From contig NZ_JAUSQU010000001.1 of the NCBI RefSeq assembly GCF_030811455.1, positions 4,340,001 to 4,404,000 on the forward strand: DNA of 64,000 nucleotides. Direction: 5' to 3'. The stretch comes from Streptosporangium lutulentum. Lineage in GTDB: Bacteria > Actinomycetota > Actinomycetes > Streptosporangiales > Streptosporangiaceae. Made by a program: the position numbers and the translations under genes. Within the stretch, counting starts at the first letter, position 1. Each line of letters starts with the position of its first letter. The notes under the pieces were generated by a model. It worked only from the letters and a program-made list of their open reading frames with translations, was not told where the DNA came from and did not search any database. Shown piece by piece: positions 18,903 to 27,609 of this stretch.

Positions 18903-19000
18903 CCGGGGCCCGGAGGGGCCTTACCCGCTCGGTCTTCGGTCCTTCGGCCTCTCAGCCCCTCACTCCCTCGGCCCTCGGCCTCCCCGGCACCCGGCCCTCC

Positions 19001-19037
19001 GGCTCCCGGCTCCCGGCTCCCGGCTCCCGGCTCCCGG
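19001..19037. repeat. GGCTCCC heptamer tandem repeat
   Basis: Five uninterrupted copies of GGCTCCC just beyond the 3' end of the LLM gene. A simple-sequence expansion in a C-rich spacer; no function evident. Confidence 0.8.
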
Positions 19038-19048
19038 GGGAAGATCCC

Positions 19049-19945
19049 TCAGAGCAGGGTCTTGAGGAACTCCCTGGTCCGCCCGTCACGGCTGTATTCG
19101 GCGGCGACGAAGTCGGTGACCCCGATCTCGGCGAGCGCCTCGATCTGGGCGGCCACGGCGTCCTCGTCGCCGACCATCGCCACTCCGCCCGGGCCCTCGA
19201 CGCCCTCCCTGTCGAGCATCGCCCGGTAGGACGGCAGGTGGCCGTAGATCGCGAACTTCGCCGAGGCCTCCGCCCTGGCCGCCTCGACGTCGTCGGTGAC
19301 GCAGATGGGCAGCGTGCACACGATCCTGGGCGCGGGACGGCCGGCCGCCCGGGCGGCCTCGGTGATGGCGGGCACGACATGCTCGGCCACGGTCTTGGGG
19401 CCGGTCATCCACAGCACCGTGCCGTCGGCCACCTCGCCGGCCAGCTTGAGCATGCGAGGGGCCAGCGCGGCGAGGAGCACGGGCATGTTCCCCGTGCCCG
19501 GTGTCGACAGCTCGATGTTCGCCTTGAGGGTCTCCCCCTCGAAGGACGCCTTCTCCCCGCGGACGAGCGGCATCAGGACGGACAGGTATTCGCGCATGTG
19601 CCGGGCGGGCTTGTCGAAGCTGTAGCCGTACATGCCCTCGATCACCATCTGGTGCGAGAGGCCGATGCCGAGCGCGAGCCGTCCGTCCACGGCGGCGTTG
19701 ACCGTGAGCGCCTGCTGGGCGAGCGCGGCCGGATGACGGGGGTAGGTCGGCACGACGCCGGTGCCGAGCTCGATCCCGGGCACCTGGCTGCCGACCACCG
19801 CGAGCGCGGTCAGCGCGTCCAGGCCGAAGATGTTGGACACCCAGGCCGAGGAGAAGCCCTCGTCGGCCCCACGGGCGACTCGCTCCCGCAGCTTGCTCAG
19901 CGCGTCCGGCCCCTTGGGCTCGTTGAGAAACAGTCCGAATCGCAT
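19049..19945 (-). CDS. LLM-class F420-dependent oxidoreductase
   Basis: 298-aa luciferase-like TIM-barrel oxidoreductase, probably using coenzyme F420, as is usual for actinobacterial members with this profile. Seen: MRFGLFLNEPKGPDALSKL at the N-terminus, GIELGTGVVPTYPRHPAALA, RLALGIGLSHQMVIEGMYGY, and the C-terminal GVTDFVAAEYSRDGRTREFL. The ATG at 19945 has GAGG upstream, and a TAGAAT at 19960-19965 could be a -10 element. Substrate cannot be deduced; the gene stands alone. Confidence 0.88.
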   Translation of the reverse strand: MRFGLFLNEPKGPDALSKLRERVARGADEGFSSAWVSNIFGLDALTALAVVGSQVPGIELGTGVVPTYPRHPAALAQQALTVNAAVDGRLALGIGLSHQMVIEGMYGYSFDKPARHMREYLSVLMPLVRGEKASFEGETLKANIELSTPGTGNMPVLLAALAPRMLKLAGEVADGTVLWMTGPKTVAEHVVPAITEAARAAGRPAPRIVCTLPICVTDDVEAARAEASAKFAIYGHLPSYRAMLDREGVEGPGGVAMVGDEDAVAAQIEALAEIGVTDFVAAEYSRDGRTREFLKTLL

Positions 19946-20611
19946 CGCTACCGAACCTCATTCTAGATTTTTCGTTCAGTGTAGGGCCCAGCGGCCCCGA
20001 TCGACCGCCCCGCAGGCGATCCGGGCCCGTTCGATCATCCGGGCCCGCGATCGTCATGGGCGGCCGGACGGACTCGCGGCCACCGAAGCGACGGGAGACG
20101 GGAGACGAGCCCTCCATTGCCGGAAAAGGCCTGCGGCCTCCTCCGGCAATGGAGGGCGGGGCGCACGGGATGTCCCCGGGATGACCGGCGCGGCGGATGC
20201 GCCGCCGCGGCGACTAAGGTCAAACGTCTACAACAGTCATCATTATGGCAATAAACGGTCAAAGACATCATTAATGCACTCAGGGCAGATAAGGTGCGAG
20301 AGTTACGAAATCAGACAAGAGCGACTGAATGGTTCGCATTTCAATGCATGGATAGTCATGCGTACTCGCCATGACCTATCGGAGAAAATCACCCTCCGAC
20401 CCGCCCGGCCGACTCACCTCTCCGGCGGCTCGTCACCGGCGACCCCGCCGGAAAATCCACCGGAGAACGGTCCGGCCGCGCCGGCGAACGGGGGCTCGGA
20501 CCCGGCTTTGCCCCGCCCCGGGCGAGGAATCGGAACCCTCCCCACAGGGGGCCATCTAAAATGATCTTGACTTCCCGGGGTTCTTCCAGAGGAATCCCCG
20601 GGCATGGAAAA
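19946..20611. other. Long non-coding stretch with an AT-richer island
   Basis: No convincing gene on either strand. The segment 20225-20400 is markedly AT-richer than the rest of the window (near 45% GC by eye) and contains direct copies of GGTCAAA about 35 bp apart. Possible regulatory DNA, an undetected small RNA, or a remnant of acquired DNA. Confidence 0.5.
20109..20157. terminator. Long perfect hairpin
   Basis: 16-bp arms GCCCTCCATTGCCGGA and TCCGGCAATGGAGGGC, with an inner AGGCC/GGCCT stem in the loop. No U-tract on either side. It may end transcription entering from the tRNA side or belong to an unknown RNA. Confidence 0.6.
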
Positions 20612-20637
20612 CCCGACGGACCATGTAGTCCGTCGGG
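20612..20637 (-). terminator. Terminator of tRNA-Val(CAC)
   Basis: Stem CCCGACGGAC / GTCCGTCGGG with loop CATGTA; on the minus strand it is followed by TTTTCC. It begins 23 bp after the tRNA 3' end. Confidence 0.85.
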
Positions 20638-20660
20638 CTCCGACCTGCGTCTTACTACTG

Positions 20661-20732
20661 TGGGCGATACTGGGATCGAACCAGTGACCTCTTCGGTGTG
20701 AACGAAGCGCTCTCCCGCTGAGCTAATCGCCC
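20661..20732 (-). tRNA. tRNA-Val (CAC)
   Basis: 72-nt cloverleaf: acceptor GGGCGAT / ATCGCCC with discriminator A, D-arm GCTCAGCGGGAGAGC, anticodon stem CTTCG/CGAAG around TTCACAC (anticodon CAC), and a T-arm containing GGTTCGATCC. The 3' CCA is not encoded. Confidence 0.97.
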
Positions 20733-21190
20733 GCCCCGTCGGCGACCTCTCGATGCCGACGTGAGAAACCATACCGCACTCCGAGACCGCTCGCGAAGCG
20801 GTCCCGACCACCAAGATGATCTTGGAGGTGACAGGATCGGTGAAGCAAAGGTCTGGGGATGCATCCGGCAGGGGGCTACGGTGTCATAGCATCGTCCTGA
20901 TCCACAGAAGCACCGAACGACCCGAGCTAGACCCCTATCTCCTGAGACGCCCTAGCGGGGAGTCGACGGTGACCAAAACGATACGCAAAACCCTTGTAAA
21001 TACGGCCCTGTTGGTGATGTTTAGCCAGGTAGATGCCCAAATGTCGCGCTGTGATGTGTGTTACAGAAGGGCGTGGAGGCGGAATCTTTCCTACAGGTTT
21101 CTTTGTTCCGCGTGCATAGCTCGGGACGAAGTCCGTCAGAGCATCAAAAGCCCCGAAGAGGGGACCGACGACGAAAAGGTTTGGCTGACG
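20733..21190 (+). other. Upstream region of ssgB with an in-frame open leader
   Basis: 458 bp between the tRNA and the SsgB start. The frame of ssgB stays open upstream from 20816. A start at 20969 (GTG ACC AAA ACG) would add a 74-residue extension containing a C-x2-C-x14-C-x2-C array (CDVCYRR to LCSAC). Codon use there lacks the strong third-position G/C bias of real genes in this window, so I treat it as an untranslated leader with reservation. Confidence 0.4.
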
Positions 21191-21607
21191 ATGAACAGCT
21201 CCACCGTCTCTGCCGAGCTGGGCCTTCGGCTTGTGGTCCCCGACCGTACCACCGTCCCCCTGCTAGCCGGACTCAGCTACACGGCCGACGATCCATACGC
21301 GATCCGGATGGCCTTCCACGTGGGGAACGACGAACCGGTCGAGTGGATCTTTGCCCGTGAGTTGCTGACAGTCGGCATCGTGCGGCGCGTGGGCGACGGA
21401 GACGTCCAGGTGTGGCCCGCGCGTGCCGATGGTGAGCGCACCCTGCACATCAGCCTCACGTCGCCGTTCGGACAGGCCCTGTTCGAGGTGCCGCTGGCTC
21501 CGCTCACGGAGTTCCTGCACCGGACGTACGAGCTGGTCCCGGCGGGTCGCGAGACCGATTTCATGGATCTCGACGCCGAGCTCAGCAACATGCTCTGGAG
21601 TTCCTGA
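21191..21607 (+). CDS. ssgB: SsgB-type sporulation/cell division protein
   Basis: 138-aa SsgA-like protein. In Streptomyces SsgB recruits FtsZ to sporulation septa; the family is confined to morphologically complex actinomycetes. Length and sequence fit SsgB closely: MNSSTVSAELGLRLVVPD, DDPYAIRMAFHVG, VEWIFARELLTVGI, DVQVWPARADG, SLTSPFGQALFEVPL and terminal DLDAELSNMLW. The ATG at 21191 matches the family start. The gene is solitary, and two strong hairpins lie downstream. Calling it ssgB rather than another SALP rests on sequence character only. Confidence 0.88.
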   Translation: MNSSTVSAELGLRLVVPDRTTVPLLAGLSYTADDPYAIRMAFHVGNDEPVEWIFARELLTVGIVRRVGDGDVQVWPARADGERTLHISLTSPFGQALFEVPLAPLTEFLHRTYELVPAGRETDFMDLDAELSNMLWSS

Positions 21608-21663
21608 CCCATCCGGCGGCCGCCGCCTCCCCGGCCGCCCCTGGCGCGCCCCGGCCGCCTCGC

Positions 21664-21691
21664 CGCGGCGGGGGACACGCCCCCCGCCGCG
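21664..21691 (+). terminator. Hairpin downstream of ssgB (first)
   Basis: 11-bp stem CGCGGCGGGGG / CCCCCGCCGCG with loop ACACGC, 57 bp past the ssgB stop. Confidence 0.6.
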
Positions 21692-21711
21692 TGACCCTCA
21701 CGTCCGCCCGC

Positions 21712-21750
21712 CGAGATCCGCGAGCCCGGCCTCCGGGCTCGCGGATCTCG
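21712..21750. terminator. Hairpin downstream of ssgB (second)
   Basis: Perfect 18-bp arms CGAGATCCGCGAGCCCGG and CCGGGCTCGCGGATCTCG around CCT, between convergent ssgB and the DUF305 gene. Likely a bidirectional terminator. Confidence 0.8.
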
Positions 21751-21832
21751 CGTCACAGAGGCCGGACGCCGAATCGCCGCGCACCCGGTCCCCAGGCCGC
21801 CGTGGAGCCCGCCGTCCGGGCCGCCGCGCGGT

Positions 21833-22486
21833 CTAGCCGCCCAGCCTGAGCAACTCCCCGCGCATCCGGGTGATCTCGACGGCCTGGCCGGAGGCGACGT
21901 CCTTGGCCATCGTCAGCATGATCCGATCCGTGCCCTCCCCGATCTGCTCCCTGGCCATCGTCATCGCCGCCTCATGGTGAACGATCATCAGCTTCAGGAA
22001 GAGCCTGTCGAACTCCACCCCCCTGGCCGCCTTGAGCCGGTTCGTCTGCTCCTGCGTGATCACGTGGCCGTCATGGCCGTCGTGACCGTCCGGCGCCGGC
22101 CGACCGGCCGATTCCAGCCAGGACGTCAGGGCCGCGATCTCGGGCCGCTGGGCGGCGGTGATCCGCTCGGCGAGTTTCCACAGGACCGGTGAGGACGATC
22201 TGGGCCGCACCAGCGCGGCCATCTCCAGCGCCTGCCGGTGGTGCGGGATCATGCCCTCGGCGAACCTCACGTCGGCCGCCGTGACCCTCGCCTCGGACTC
22301 TCCGAGATCCTCCCCCGGCCGTGCCGTACGGCCCGCGTCGCCGGGGCCGCCCGGGATGATCACCGGTGCGCCGGTGCCCGCGACAAGCGGGGTCCGCGGC
22401 TCCGGTTCGGCCGCCGCGCAGCCGACGAGACCCGATGCGATCAAGATCGCAACAATAATCCGATCCGGCAGACGCAACCTCCGCAT
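21833..22486 (-). CDS. DUF305 lipoprotein
   Basis: 217-aa exported lipoprotein. Signal sequence with lipobox LVGC (Cys about residue 23), then a ferritin-like helical DUF305 domain marked by two His-rich helices, EGMIPHHRQALEMA and MIVHHEAAMTMARE. A HDGHDGH stretch lies between them and may bind metal. DUF305 proteins are often associated with copper or other metal stress, without a firm function. The gene is divergent from the LVIVD lipoprotein with 43 bp between starts, a pairing I recall from other actinomycetes. Confidence 0.87.
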   Translation of the reverse strand: MRRLRLPDRIIVAILIASGLVGCAAAEPEPRTPLVAGTGAPVIIPGGPGDAGRTARPGEDLGESEARVTAADVRFAEGMIPHHRQALEMAALVRPRSSSPVLWKLAERITAAQRPEIAALTSWLESAGRPAPDGHDGHDGHVITQEQTNRLKAARGVEFDRLFLKLMIVHHEAAMTMAREQIGEGTDRIMLTMAKDVASGQAVEITRMRGELLRLGG

Positions 22487-22529
22487 AGTTTTAATAATGG
22501 GGCAAAAGAGCCGACTCGATGGGGGCACT

Positions 22530-23918
22530 GTGCGATCGACCGTGGCATCCGGCCTGTGCGCGTTAGTTCTGGTGGCCGGATGCGCCGCGGATCCCGGGCC
22601 CGCGGATCCGCCGGTCGCCGCCACCTCGACGGGCGCGACGGCCTCCGGGGACCCCTCGCCCTCGGGTTCCCCCGAGGGCTCGGAAGAGGTCATCAAGAGC
22701 GCCAATGTCACACATGTGGCCAACGTGCCACCCCAGGCGCCGCTCGACGGCCCCCAGGCCTGGGGCACCGATCTCGCCTTCCAGGGCGATCACGCGTTCG
22801 TCGGCAACTTCGACGGCTTCAGCGTGTTCGACATCTCCGACCCCGCCAAGCCCACCGCGGTCAGCCGGGTGCTCTGCCCCGGCGAGCAGAACGACATCTC
22901 CGTGAGCGGGAACCTGCTGTTCCTGTCCCTCGACGCGGCGCGCGTCGGGCCGGAGTGCGACAGCGCGGAGCAGCGGGGCACCGGCTGGGAGGGCATCCGG
23001 ATCTTCGACATCACGGACAAGGCCCATCCCACGTTCGTCTCGGCGGTCCGCACGGAATGCGGCTCCCACACCCACACGGTCGTCCCCGGCAAGAACCCGG
23101 ACACGGTCTACCTCTACGTCTCCTCCCCCGGCCCCGAACAGTCGGCGACCTGCCCGGCCCCGCACAACAACATCTCCGTGGTCGAGGTGCCCGTCAAGGA
23201 CCCGTCCGCCGCCAAGGTGGTGTCGCAACCCAAGCTTTCCGGGCAGAGCGGCCAGGAGGAGATCGCCAGCGGCTGCCACGACATCACGGTCTACCCGGAG
23301 AAGGACCTGGCCGCCGCCGCCTGCTTCGGCGACGGGTTCCTGCTGGACATCTCCGACCGGGTCAAGCCCACGGTGCTCCAGCGCGTGAGCGACGAGGAGA
23401 ACTTCTCGATCTGGCACTCGGCGACGTTCAACAACTCCGCCACCAAGGTCGTGTTCGGCGACGAGCTGGGCGGCGGCGGGAGCGCGACCTGCGACGCCGA
23501 CACCCCGAAGACCAAGGGGGCGAACGCCGTGTACGACCTCACCCCGGACCGCACGCTCAAGCTGCGCGGCTATTTCAAGATCCCCCGGGAGCAGGACCCC
23601 ACGGAGAACTGCGTCGCGCACAACGGTTCGCTGATGCCGGTCCCCGGCAAGGACATCCTGGTCCAGGCCTGGTACCAGGGCGGAGTGTCGATCGTGGACT
23701 TCACCGCCGAGCCCAAGGAGATCGGCTTCTTCGAGCGCGGCCCGGTCGAGGGGCTCGGCGGCTCCTGGTCGGCCTACTACTACAACGGCTACATCTACTC
23801 CAGTGACATCACCAGGGGCCTGGACGTGCTCCGCGTCGACGACCCGCTGACCGACCCGGCCAAGAAGGTCACGATGAGGGAACTGAACGCCCAGACCCAG
23901 ATGTCCTACCCGGACTGA
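22530..23918 (+). CDS. LVIVD-repeat (beta-propeller) surface lipoprotein
   Basis: 462-aa lipoprotein from GTG 22530 (GGGGG upstream). Signal ends in lipobox LVAGC; a Pro/Ser/Thr linker runs to about residue 50. The rest is a propeller of LVIVD-like blades: DHAFVGNFDGFSVFDISDPAKP, GIRIFDITDKAHPTFVSAV, GDGFLLDISDRVKPTVLQ and GGVSIVDFTAEPKEIGFF. Conserved His in SHTHTV, SGCHDI, WHSA and VAHNGS resemble propeller metal or cofactor ligands. An ATG at 22497 is an alternative start. Shares a short divergent promoter region with the DUF305 gene, suggesting a joint envelope role. Confidence 0.82.
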   Translation: MRSTVASGLCALVLVAGCAADPGPADPPVAATSTGATASGDPSPSGSPEGSEEVIKSANVTHVANVPPQAPLDGPQAWGTDLAFQGDHAFVGNFDGFSVFDISDPAKPTAVSRVLCPGEQNDISVSGNLLFLSLDAARVGPECDSAEQRGTGWEGIRIFDITDKAHPTFVSAVRTECGSHTHTVVPGKNPDTVYLYVSSPGPEQSATCPAPHNNISVVEVPVKDPSAAKVVSQPKLSGQSGQEEIASGCHDITVYPEKDLAAAACFGDGFLLDISDRVKPTVLQRVSDEENFSIWHSATFNNSATKVVFGDELGGGGSATCDADTPKTKGANAVYDLTPDRTLKLRGYFKIPREQDPTENCVAHNGSLMPVPGKDILVQAWYQGGVSIVDFTAEPKEIGFFERGPVEGLGGSWSAYYYNGYIYSSDITRGLDVLRVDDPLTDPAKKVTMRELNAQTQMSYPD

Positions 23919-23923
23919 TCCCC

Positions 23924-24754
23924 TCAGGGGTCGAGGTCGGCGGCTCCGCGCTCGGCGAAGATCTTCATCGCCTTGGCGGTGATCGGGCCCGGAGCGGCCG
24001 GCAGCACGGTCTGGTCGACCGCGCGGATCGGCTGGATGTCACGGGTGGTGGAGGTCAGGAACGCCTCGTCGGCCTCGTAGAGGGCCGACAGCGGGACATC
24101 CTCCTCCGTGCCCCCGCACCACTCCAGCGTCAGCGCGCGGGTGACCCCGGCCAGGCAGCCCGAGGCGAGCGTGGGAGTGATCAGCCGGCCGTCGCGCACG
24201 ATGAAGACGTTGCTGCCGGTGCCCTCGCAGAGGTCACCCGCGAGGTTCTCGAAGATCGCCTCCGCGCCGCCCCTCGTCTTGGCGTAGAGCAGGGCCTTGG
24301 CGTTGTCGCCGTAGGAGGTGCTCTTGACGCCCGCGAGCGCGCCGCGCTCGTTGCGCGGCCAGGGCACGACGGTGACGTCCGCGGTGGCGGGGAACGGCGC
24401 CTGCTCACCGACGATCACCACGGCCGTGCAGCCCTGGTCACCGCGGTCGGAGCCGAGCGGTCCCGGACCGCTGGTGTAGGTGACGCGGATCCTGCCGAGC
24501 GGCCACGGCGGCGCCTCCGCAAGGCAGGCGCGGATACCGGCGGCGATCGCGTCCACGTCGGGCTCGGGCAGGTCCATGCGCTGAGCCGACAGCCGAAGCC
24601 GGTCCAGATGACGGGTGAGGGCGAACGAGGCTCCGTTCATGCACTTGATCGTCTCGAACACTCCGTCACCGACCATCAGTCCGTGATCGAAGACTGAGAC
24701 GATGGCCTGATCCGGAGGGATAAGTGCCCCGTTAACCCATACGGGTACGTTCAT
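23924..24754 (-). CDS. pabC: Class IV aminotransferase, aminodeoxychorismate lyase-like
   Basis: PLP enzyme of fold type IV, 276 aa: VWVNGALIPPDQAIVSVFDHGLMVGDGVFE at the start, KSTSYGDNAKALLYAKTRGG with the PLP lysine, and EGTGSNVFIVRDGRLITP. Neighbour pabB 10 bp upstream makes release of pyruvate from 4-amino-4-deoxychorismate (p-aminobenzoate for folate) the likeliest role. Branched-chain or D-amino acid aminotransferase activity cannot be excluded from sequence. Confidence 0.85.
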   Translation of the reverse strand: MNVPVWVNGALIPPDQAIVSVFDHGLMVGDGVFETIKCMNGASFALTRHLDRLRLSAQRMDLPEPDVDAIAAGIRACLAEAPPWPLGRIRVTYTSGPGPLGSDRGDQGCTAVVIVGEQAPFPATADVTVVPWPRNERGALAGVKSTSYGDNAKALLYAKTRGGAEAIFENLAGDLCEGTGSNVFIVRDGRLITPTLASGCLAGVTRALTLEWCGGTEEDVPLSALYEADEAFLTSTTRDIQPIRAVDQTVLPAAPGPITAKAMKIFAERGAADLDP

Positions 24755-24764
24755 GCGACTCCTT

Positions 24765-25763
24765 CTAAGCTGATGTGGAAGCCAGCGCGATGAGCCGGGA
24801 GGCCTTCAACTCGGTCTCGTCCCACTCGCGGCGCGGATCGCTACCCCAGGTTATGCCCGCGCCCGTACCGAAGTGGATTTCACCGGGCGAGAGCCAGAAC
24901 GTGCGGATTCCCACGGCCAGCGATGCCCGGCGCCGGTCGGCGTCGACCCAGCCCACCGTTCCACAGTACGGCCCTCGCCGCTCCGGTTCGAGCTCATCGA
25001 TGATCCGCAGGGCGGAGGATTTCGGGGCCCCGGTCACGGAACCCGGAGGAAACGTCGCGGAGAACAGCTCGGGCCAGCCGTATTCCGGCGCGAGCCGCGC
25101 CCGGACCGTGGAGACCAGGTGCACGAGACCCGGATGCTCCTCCACCTCGCACAGCGCGGGCACGCTCACCGAGCCGACCTCGGCGACCCGGCCCAGGTCG
25201 TTGCGGACCAGGTCGACGATCATCACGTTCTCCGCGTAGTCCTTCTCCAGCAGGTCCTCCGCCGTGACCCCGGTCCCCTTGATCGGCCTGGACTCGATCA
25301 CGTCGCCGTCCCTGGACAGGTAGAGCTCCGGGGAGGCGGACACGACGCTCACCTCCGGCAGGCTCACCGTCGCCGCATAGGGCGCGGGATTGCCCTCCGC
25401 CAGCCGTACGGCCAGCGCCAGCGGGTCCGGGCTCCCCGGCAGGGGCGCGCTCAGCACCCGGCACAGGTTGGCCTGGTAGACGTCACCCCGCTCGATGTGA
25501 TCGCGGATGCGGCGCACGCCGTCCTCGTAGGCGGCCCGGTCCAGCGAGCTGCTCCACGACGACGGATGCGGTCCCCGCCAGGGGCCGCGCGGCGAGGGCA
25601 GCGGCGCCAGCCGGACGTCGTCGAACCTGGCACACGTCACCTTGCCCTCGTAGTCGACCACGACGGCCCACCAGCCCTCGCCGTCGAGCGCCGCCAGATC
25701 GGTGGTGACGTCGCGGAGCCGGGTCGCCAAGTACCCAGTGACATGCGCAAATGAACCATGCAC
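24765..25763 (-). CDS. pabB: Chorismate-binding enzyme, p-aminobenzoate synthase component I-like
   Basis: Makes aminodeoxychorismate from chorismate and ammonia. The 332-aa protein has the catalytic chorismate domain: GDVYQANLCRVL, VSASPELYLSRDGDVIESRPIKGT (the PIKGT motif), DLVRNDLGRVAEVGSV, TFPPGSVTGAPKSSAL and GAGITWGSDPRREWDET. It is shorter than TrpE or full PabB, being mostly the catalytic domain. GTG at 25763; an amidotransferase partner (PabA) is not in the window. Coupled to pabC by a 10-bp gap. Confidence 0.88.
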   Translation of the reverse strand: MHGSFAHVTGYLATRLRDVTTDLAALDGEGWWAVVVDYEGKVTCARFDDVRLAPLPSPRGPWRGPHPSSWSSSLDRAAYEDGVRRIRDHIERGDVYQANLCRVLSAPLPGSPDPLALAVRLAEGNPAPYAATVSLPEVSVVSASPELYLSRDGDVIESRPIKGTGVTAEDLLEKDYAENVMIVDLVRNDLGRVAEVGSVSVPALCEVEEHPGLVHLVSTVRARLAPEYGWPELFSATFPPGSVTGAPKSSALRIIDELEPERRGPYCGTVGWVDADRRRASLAVGIRTFWLSPGEIHFGTGAGITWGSDPRREWDETELKASRLIALASTSA

Positions 25764-25839
25764 GCCTCTATTGTCCCGCCATCTTCGCTTGACTCGTCAT
25801 CCTCGCGAGAAAGCGCACCGGCGCGGGCCGCGGGCGGGC

Positions 25840-25910
25840 GACGCCGGCGACCCACACCCGCAGGTGGGTGACGCCGGCGACCACGCCCGCGGACGGATGA
25901 CGCCGGCGGC
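25840..25910. repeat. Three copies of a ~30-bp GC-rich direct repeat
   Basis: GACGCCGGCG(A/G)C recurs at 25840, 25870 and 25899 in a spacer between pabB and the hutH stop. A CCCAC/GTGGG hairpin lies between the first two copies. It may act as the hutH terminator. Confidence 0.6.
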
Positions 25911-27457
25911 TACGACAGAGGGCCGGTGATCGACTCCGCGGCGGCGGCGACCGTGTTGTCGGCGACGAGCTGAACCACCGTCTCGATCTCCGGGGCCAGG
26001 AACCGGTCCGGTCCGGGGCCGGGGACGGTCTCACGCAGGGCGGCCACCACGGCCCCGGTCGCGGGGGCGGGCCGGTGCGGCGCCCGCAGATCCAGCGCCC
26101 GGGCCGCGGTGAGGATCTCCACCGCGAGGACCCTGGTGAGGCCGTCCACCGAGCGGCGCAGCTTGCGCGCGGCCGACCAGCCCATGGAGACGTGGTCCTC
26201 CTGCATGGCGGAGCTCGGGATGGAGTCCACGCTCGCGGGCACGGCCAGGCGCTTGAGCTCGGAGACGATCGCGGCCTGGGTGTACTGGGCGATCATGTGG
26301 CCGGAGTCCACGCCGGGGTCGTCGGCGAGGAAGGCGGGCAGGCCGTGGCTGCGGGCCACGTCCAGCATGCGGTCGGTACGGCGCTCGGAGATGCTCGCCA
26401 TGTCCGCGACCGCGATGGCGAGGAAGTCGAGCACGTAGCCGACCGGGGCGCCGTGGAAGTTGCCGTTGGACTCCACCCGGCCGTCGGCCAGGACCACCGG
26501 GTTGTCGATCGCGGAGGCGAGCTCGCGCGTGGCGACGGAGGCGGCGTGCGCGAGGGTGTCGCGGGCGGCTCCGGCGACCTGCGGGGCGCATCGCAGTGAG
26601 TAGGCGTCCTGGACGCGGGTGCAGGTGCCGTCCCGGTGGGATTCCATGATCCCGGAGTCCTTGAGCAGGGCCCGGAGGTTGGCGGCGCTGGCGGCCTGCC
26701 CGGGGTGCGGGCGCAGGCCCTGCAGGTCGGCGGCGAAGACGCGGTCGGTGCCGAGCAGCGCCTCCACGCTCATGGCGGCGCTGATGTCGGCGGTCCTGAA
26801 CAGGCGGGTGAGGTCGTCCATGGCCAAGATGAGCATGCCGAGCATGCCGTCGGTCCCGTTGATGAGCGCCAGGCCCTCCTTGGCGGCCAGCTCGACGGGC
26901 TCGATGCCCGCCTGCTTCAGCGCCTCGGCGGCGTCCGTGCGCTCGCCCGCGGCGTCGCGGACGACCCCCTCGCCCATGATCGTGAGGGCCACGTGGGAGA
27001 GCGGCGCGAGGTCGCCGGAACAGCCGAGGCTGCCGTACTCGTGCACGATCGGGGTGATCCGCGCGTTGAGCAGGCTCTCCAGCACCTTGGCGGTCTTCGG
27101 GCGCACGCCGGTGTGACCGGTGGCCAGGGTGTGCAGGCGCAGCAACATCAGTGCCCGGGTGACCTCAATCTCCACCTCGGGGCCCGATCCCGCGGCGTGC
27201 GAGCGGACCAGAGAGCGCTGCAGCTGGGCACGGAGCGAGGGGTCGATGTGCCGGGTGGCGAGGGCGCCGAACCCGGTCGACACCCCGTAGGCGGGGGTGG
27301 GGCTCTCCGCGAGTTCGTCCACGCGGGTGCGGGCGGCGGCCATCGCCGCCACGGCGTCGTCGGTGAGGCGTACGGCGGCGCCGTGGCGGGCCACCTGGAC
27401 GACCTCTTCGAAGCTCAGCGGCTCCGGACCGATGTTCACGACCACGTTGTCGCGCAT
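25910..27457 (-). CDS. hutH: Histidine ammonia-lyase
   Basis: Deaminates histidine to urocanate, first step of histidine degradation. 515 aa from ATG 27457 (GAGAG upstream; family-like MRDNVVVNIGPEPLSFEEVV). The MIO prosthetic loop is Cys146-Ser147-Gly148 in GSLGCSGDLAPLSH, with Cys in place of the usual Ala; I recall the same variant from Streptomyces HutH. Other features: YGVSTGFGALATRHI, QDAYSLRCAPQ and the NGNFHGAPVGYVLDF block. No other hut genes are adjacent, which is normal in actinomycetes. Confidence 0.95.
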   Translation of the reverse strand: MRDNVVVNIGPEPLSFEEVVQVARHGAAVRLTDDAVAAMAAARTRVDELAESPTPAYGVSTGFGALATRHIDPSLRAQLQRSLVRSHAAGSGPEVEIEVTRALMLLRLHTLATGHTGVRPKTAKVLESLLNARITPIVHEYGSLGCSGDLAPLSHVALTIMGEGVVRDAAGERTDAAEALKQAGIEPVELAAKEGLALINGTDGMLGMLILAMDDLTRLFRTADISAAMSVEALLGTDRVFAADLQGLRPHPGQAASAANLRALLKDSGIMESHRDGTCTRVQDAYSLRCAPQVAGAARDTLAHAASVATRELASAIDNPVVLADGRVESNGNFHGAPVGYVLDFLAIAVADMASISERRTDRMLDVARSHGLPAFLADDPGVDSGHMIAQYTQAAIVSELKRLAVPASVDSIPSSAMQEDHVSMGWSAARKLRRSVDGLTRVLAVEILTAARALDLRAPHRPAPATGAVVAALRETVPGPGPDRFLAPEIETVVQLVADNTVAAAAESITGPLS

Positions 27458-27543
27458 GGCGTCACTCTCTCGCATAGTAAGCATTGGTAACCGGTGAACC
27501 CGGTGCTGGCTCCTTACATCACAACATACCGGTCCTATTCGGT

Positions 27544-27572
27544 TTGGGGAGTAGCCGGGTATTCGCTAGAGT
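27544..27572 (+). promoter_or_regulatory. Promoter of the tRNA Gly-Cys-Val cluster
   Basis: TTGGGG, 17-bp spacer, TAGAGT: a fair sigma-70-type promoter whose -10 ends 37 bp before tRNA-Gly. Confidence 0.6.
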
Positions 27573-27609
27573 TCCCTCAGTGACGCCGAGCCGATCCTGG
27601 CAGGCACAC

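Noticed and set aside
26962..27018. HutH inactive because the MIO triad lacks Ala
   Set aside because: Cys-Ser-Gly in place of Ala-Ser-Gly is, as I recall, normal for actinomycete HutH, and the remaining catalytic context is intact.
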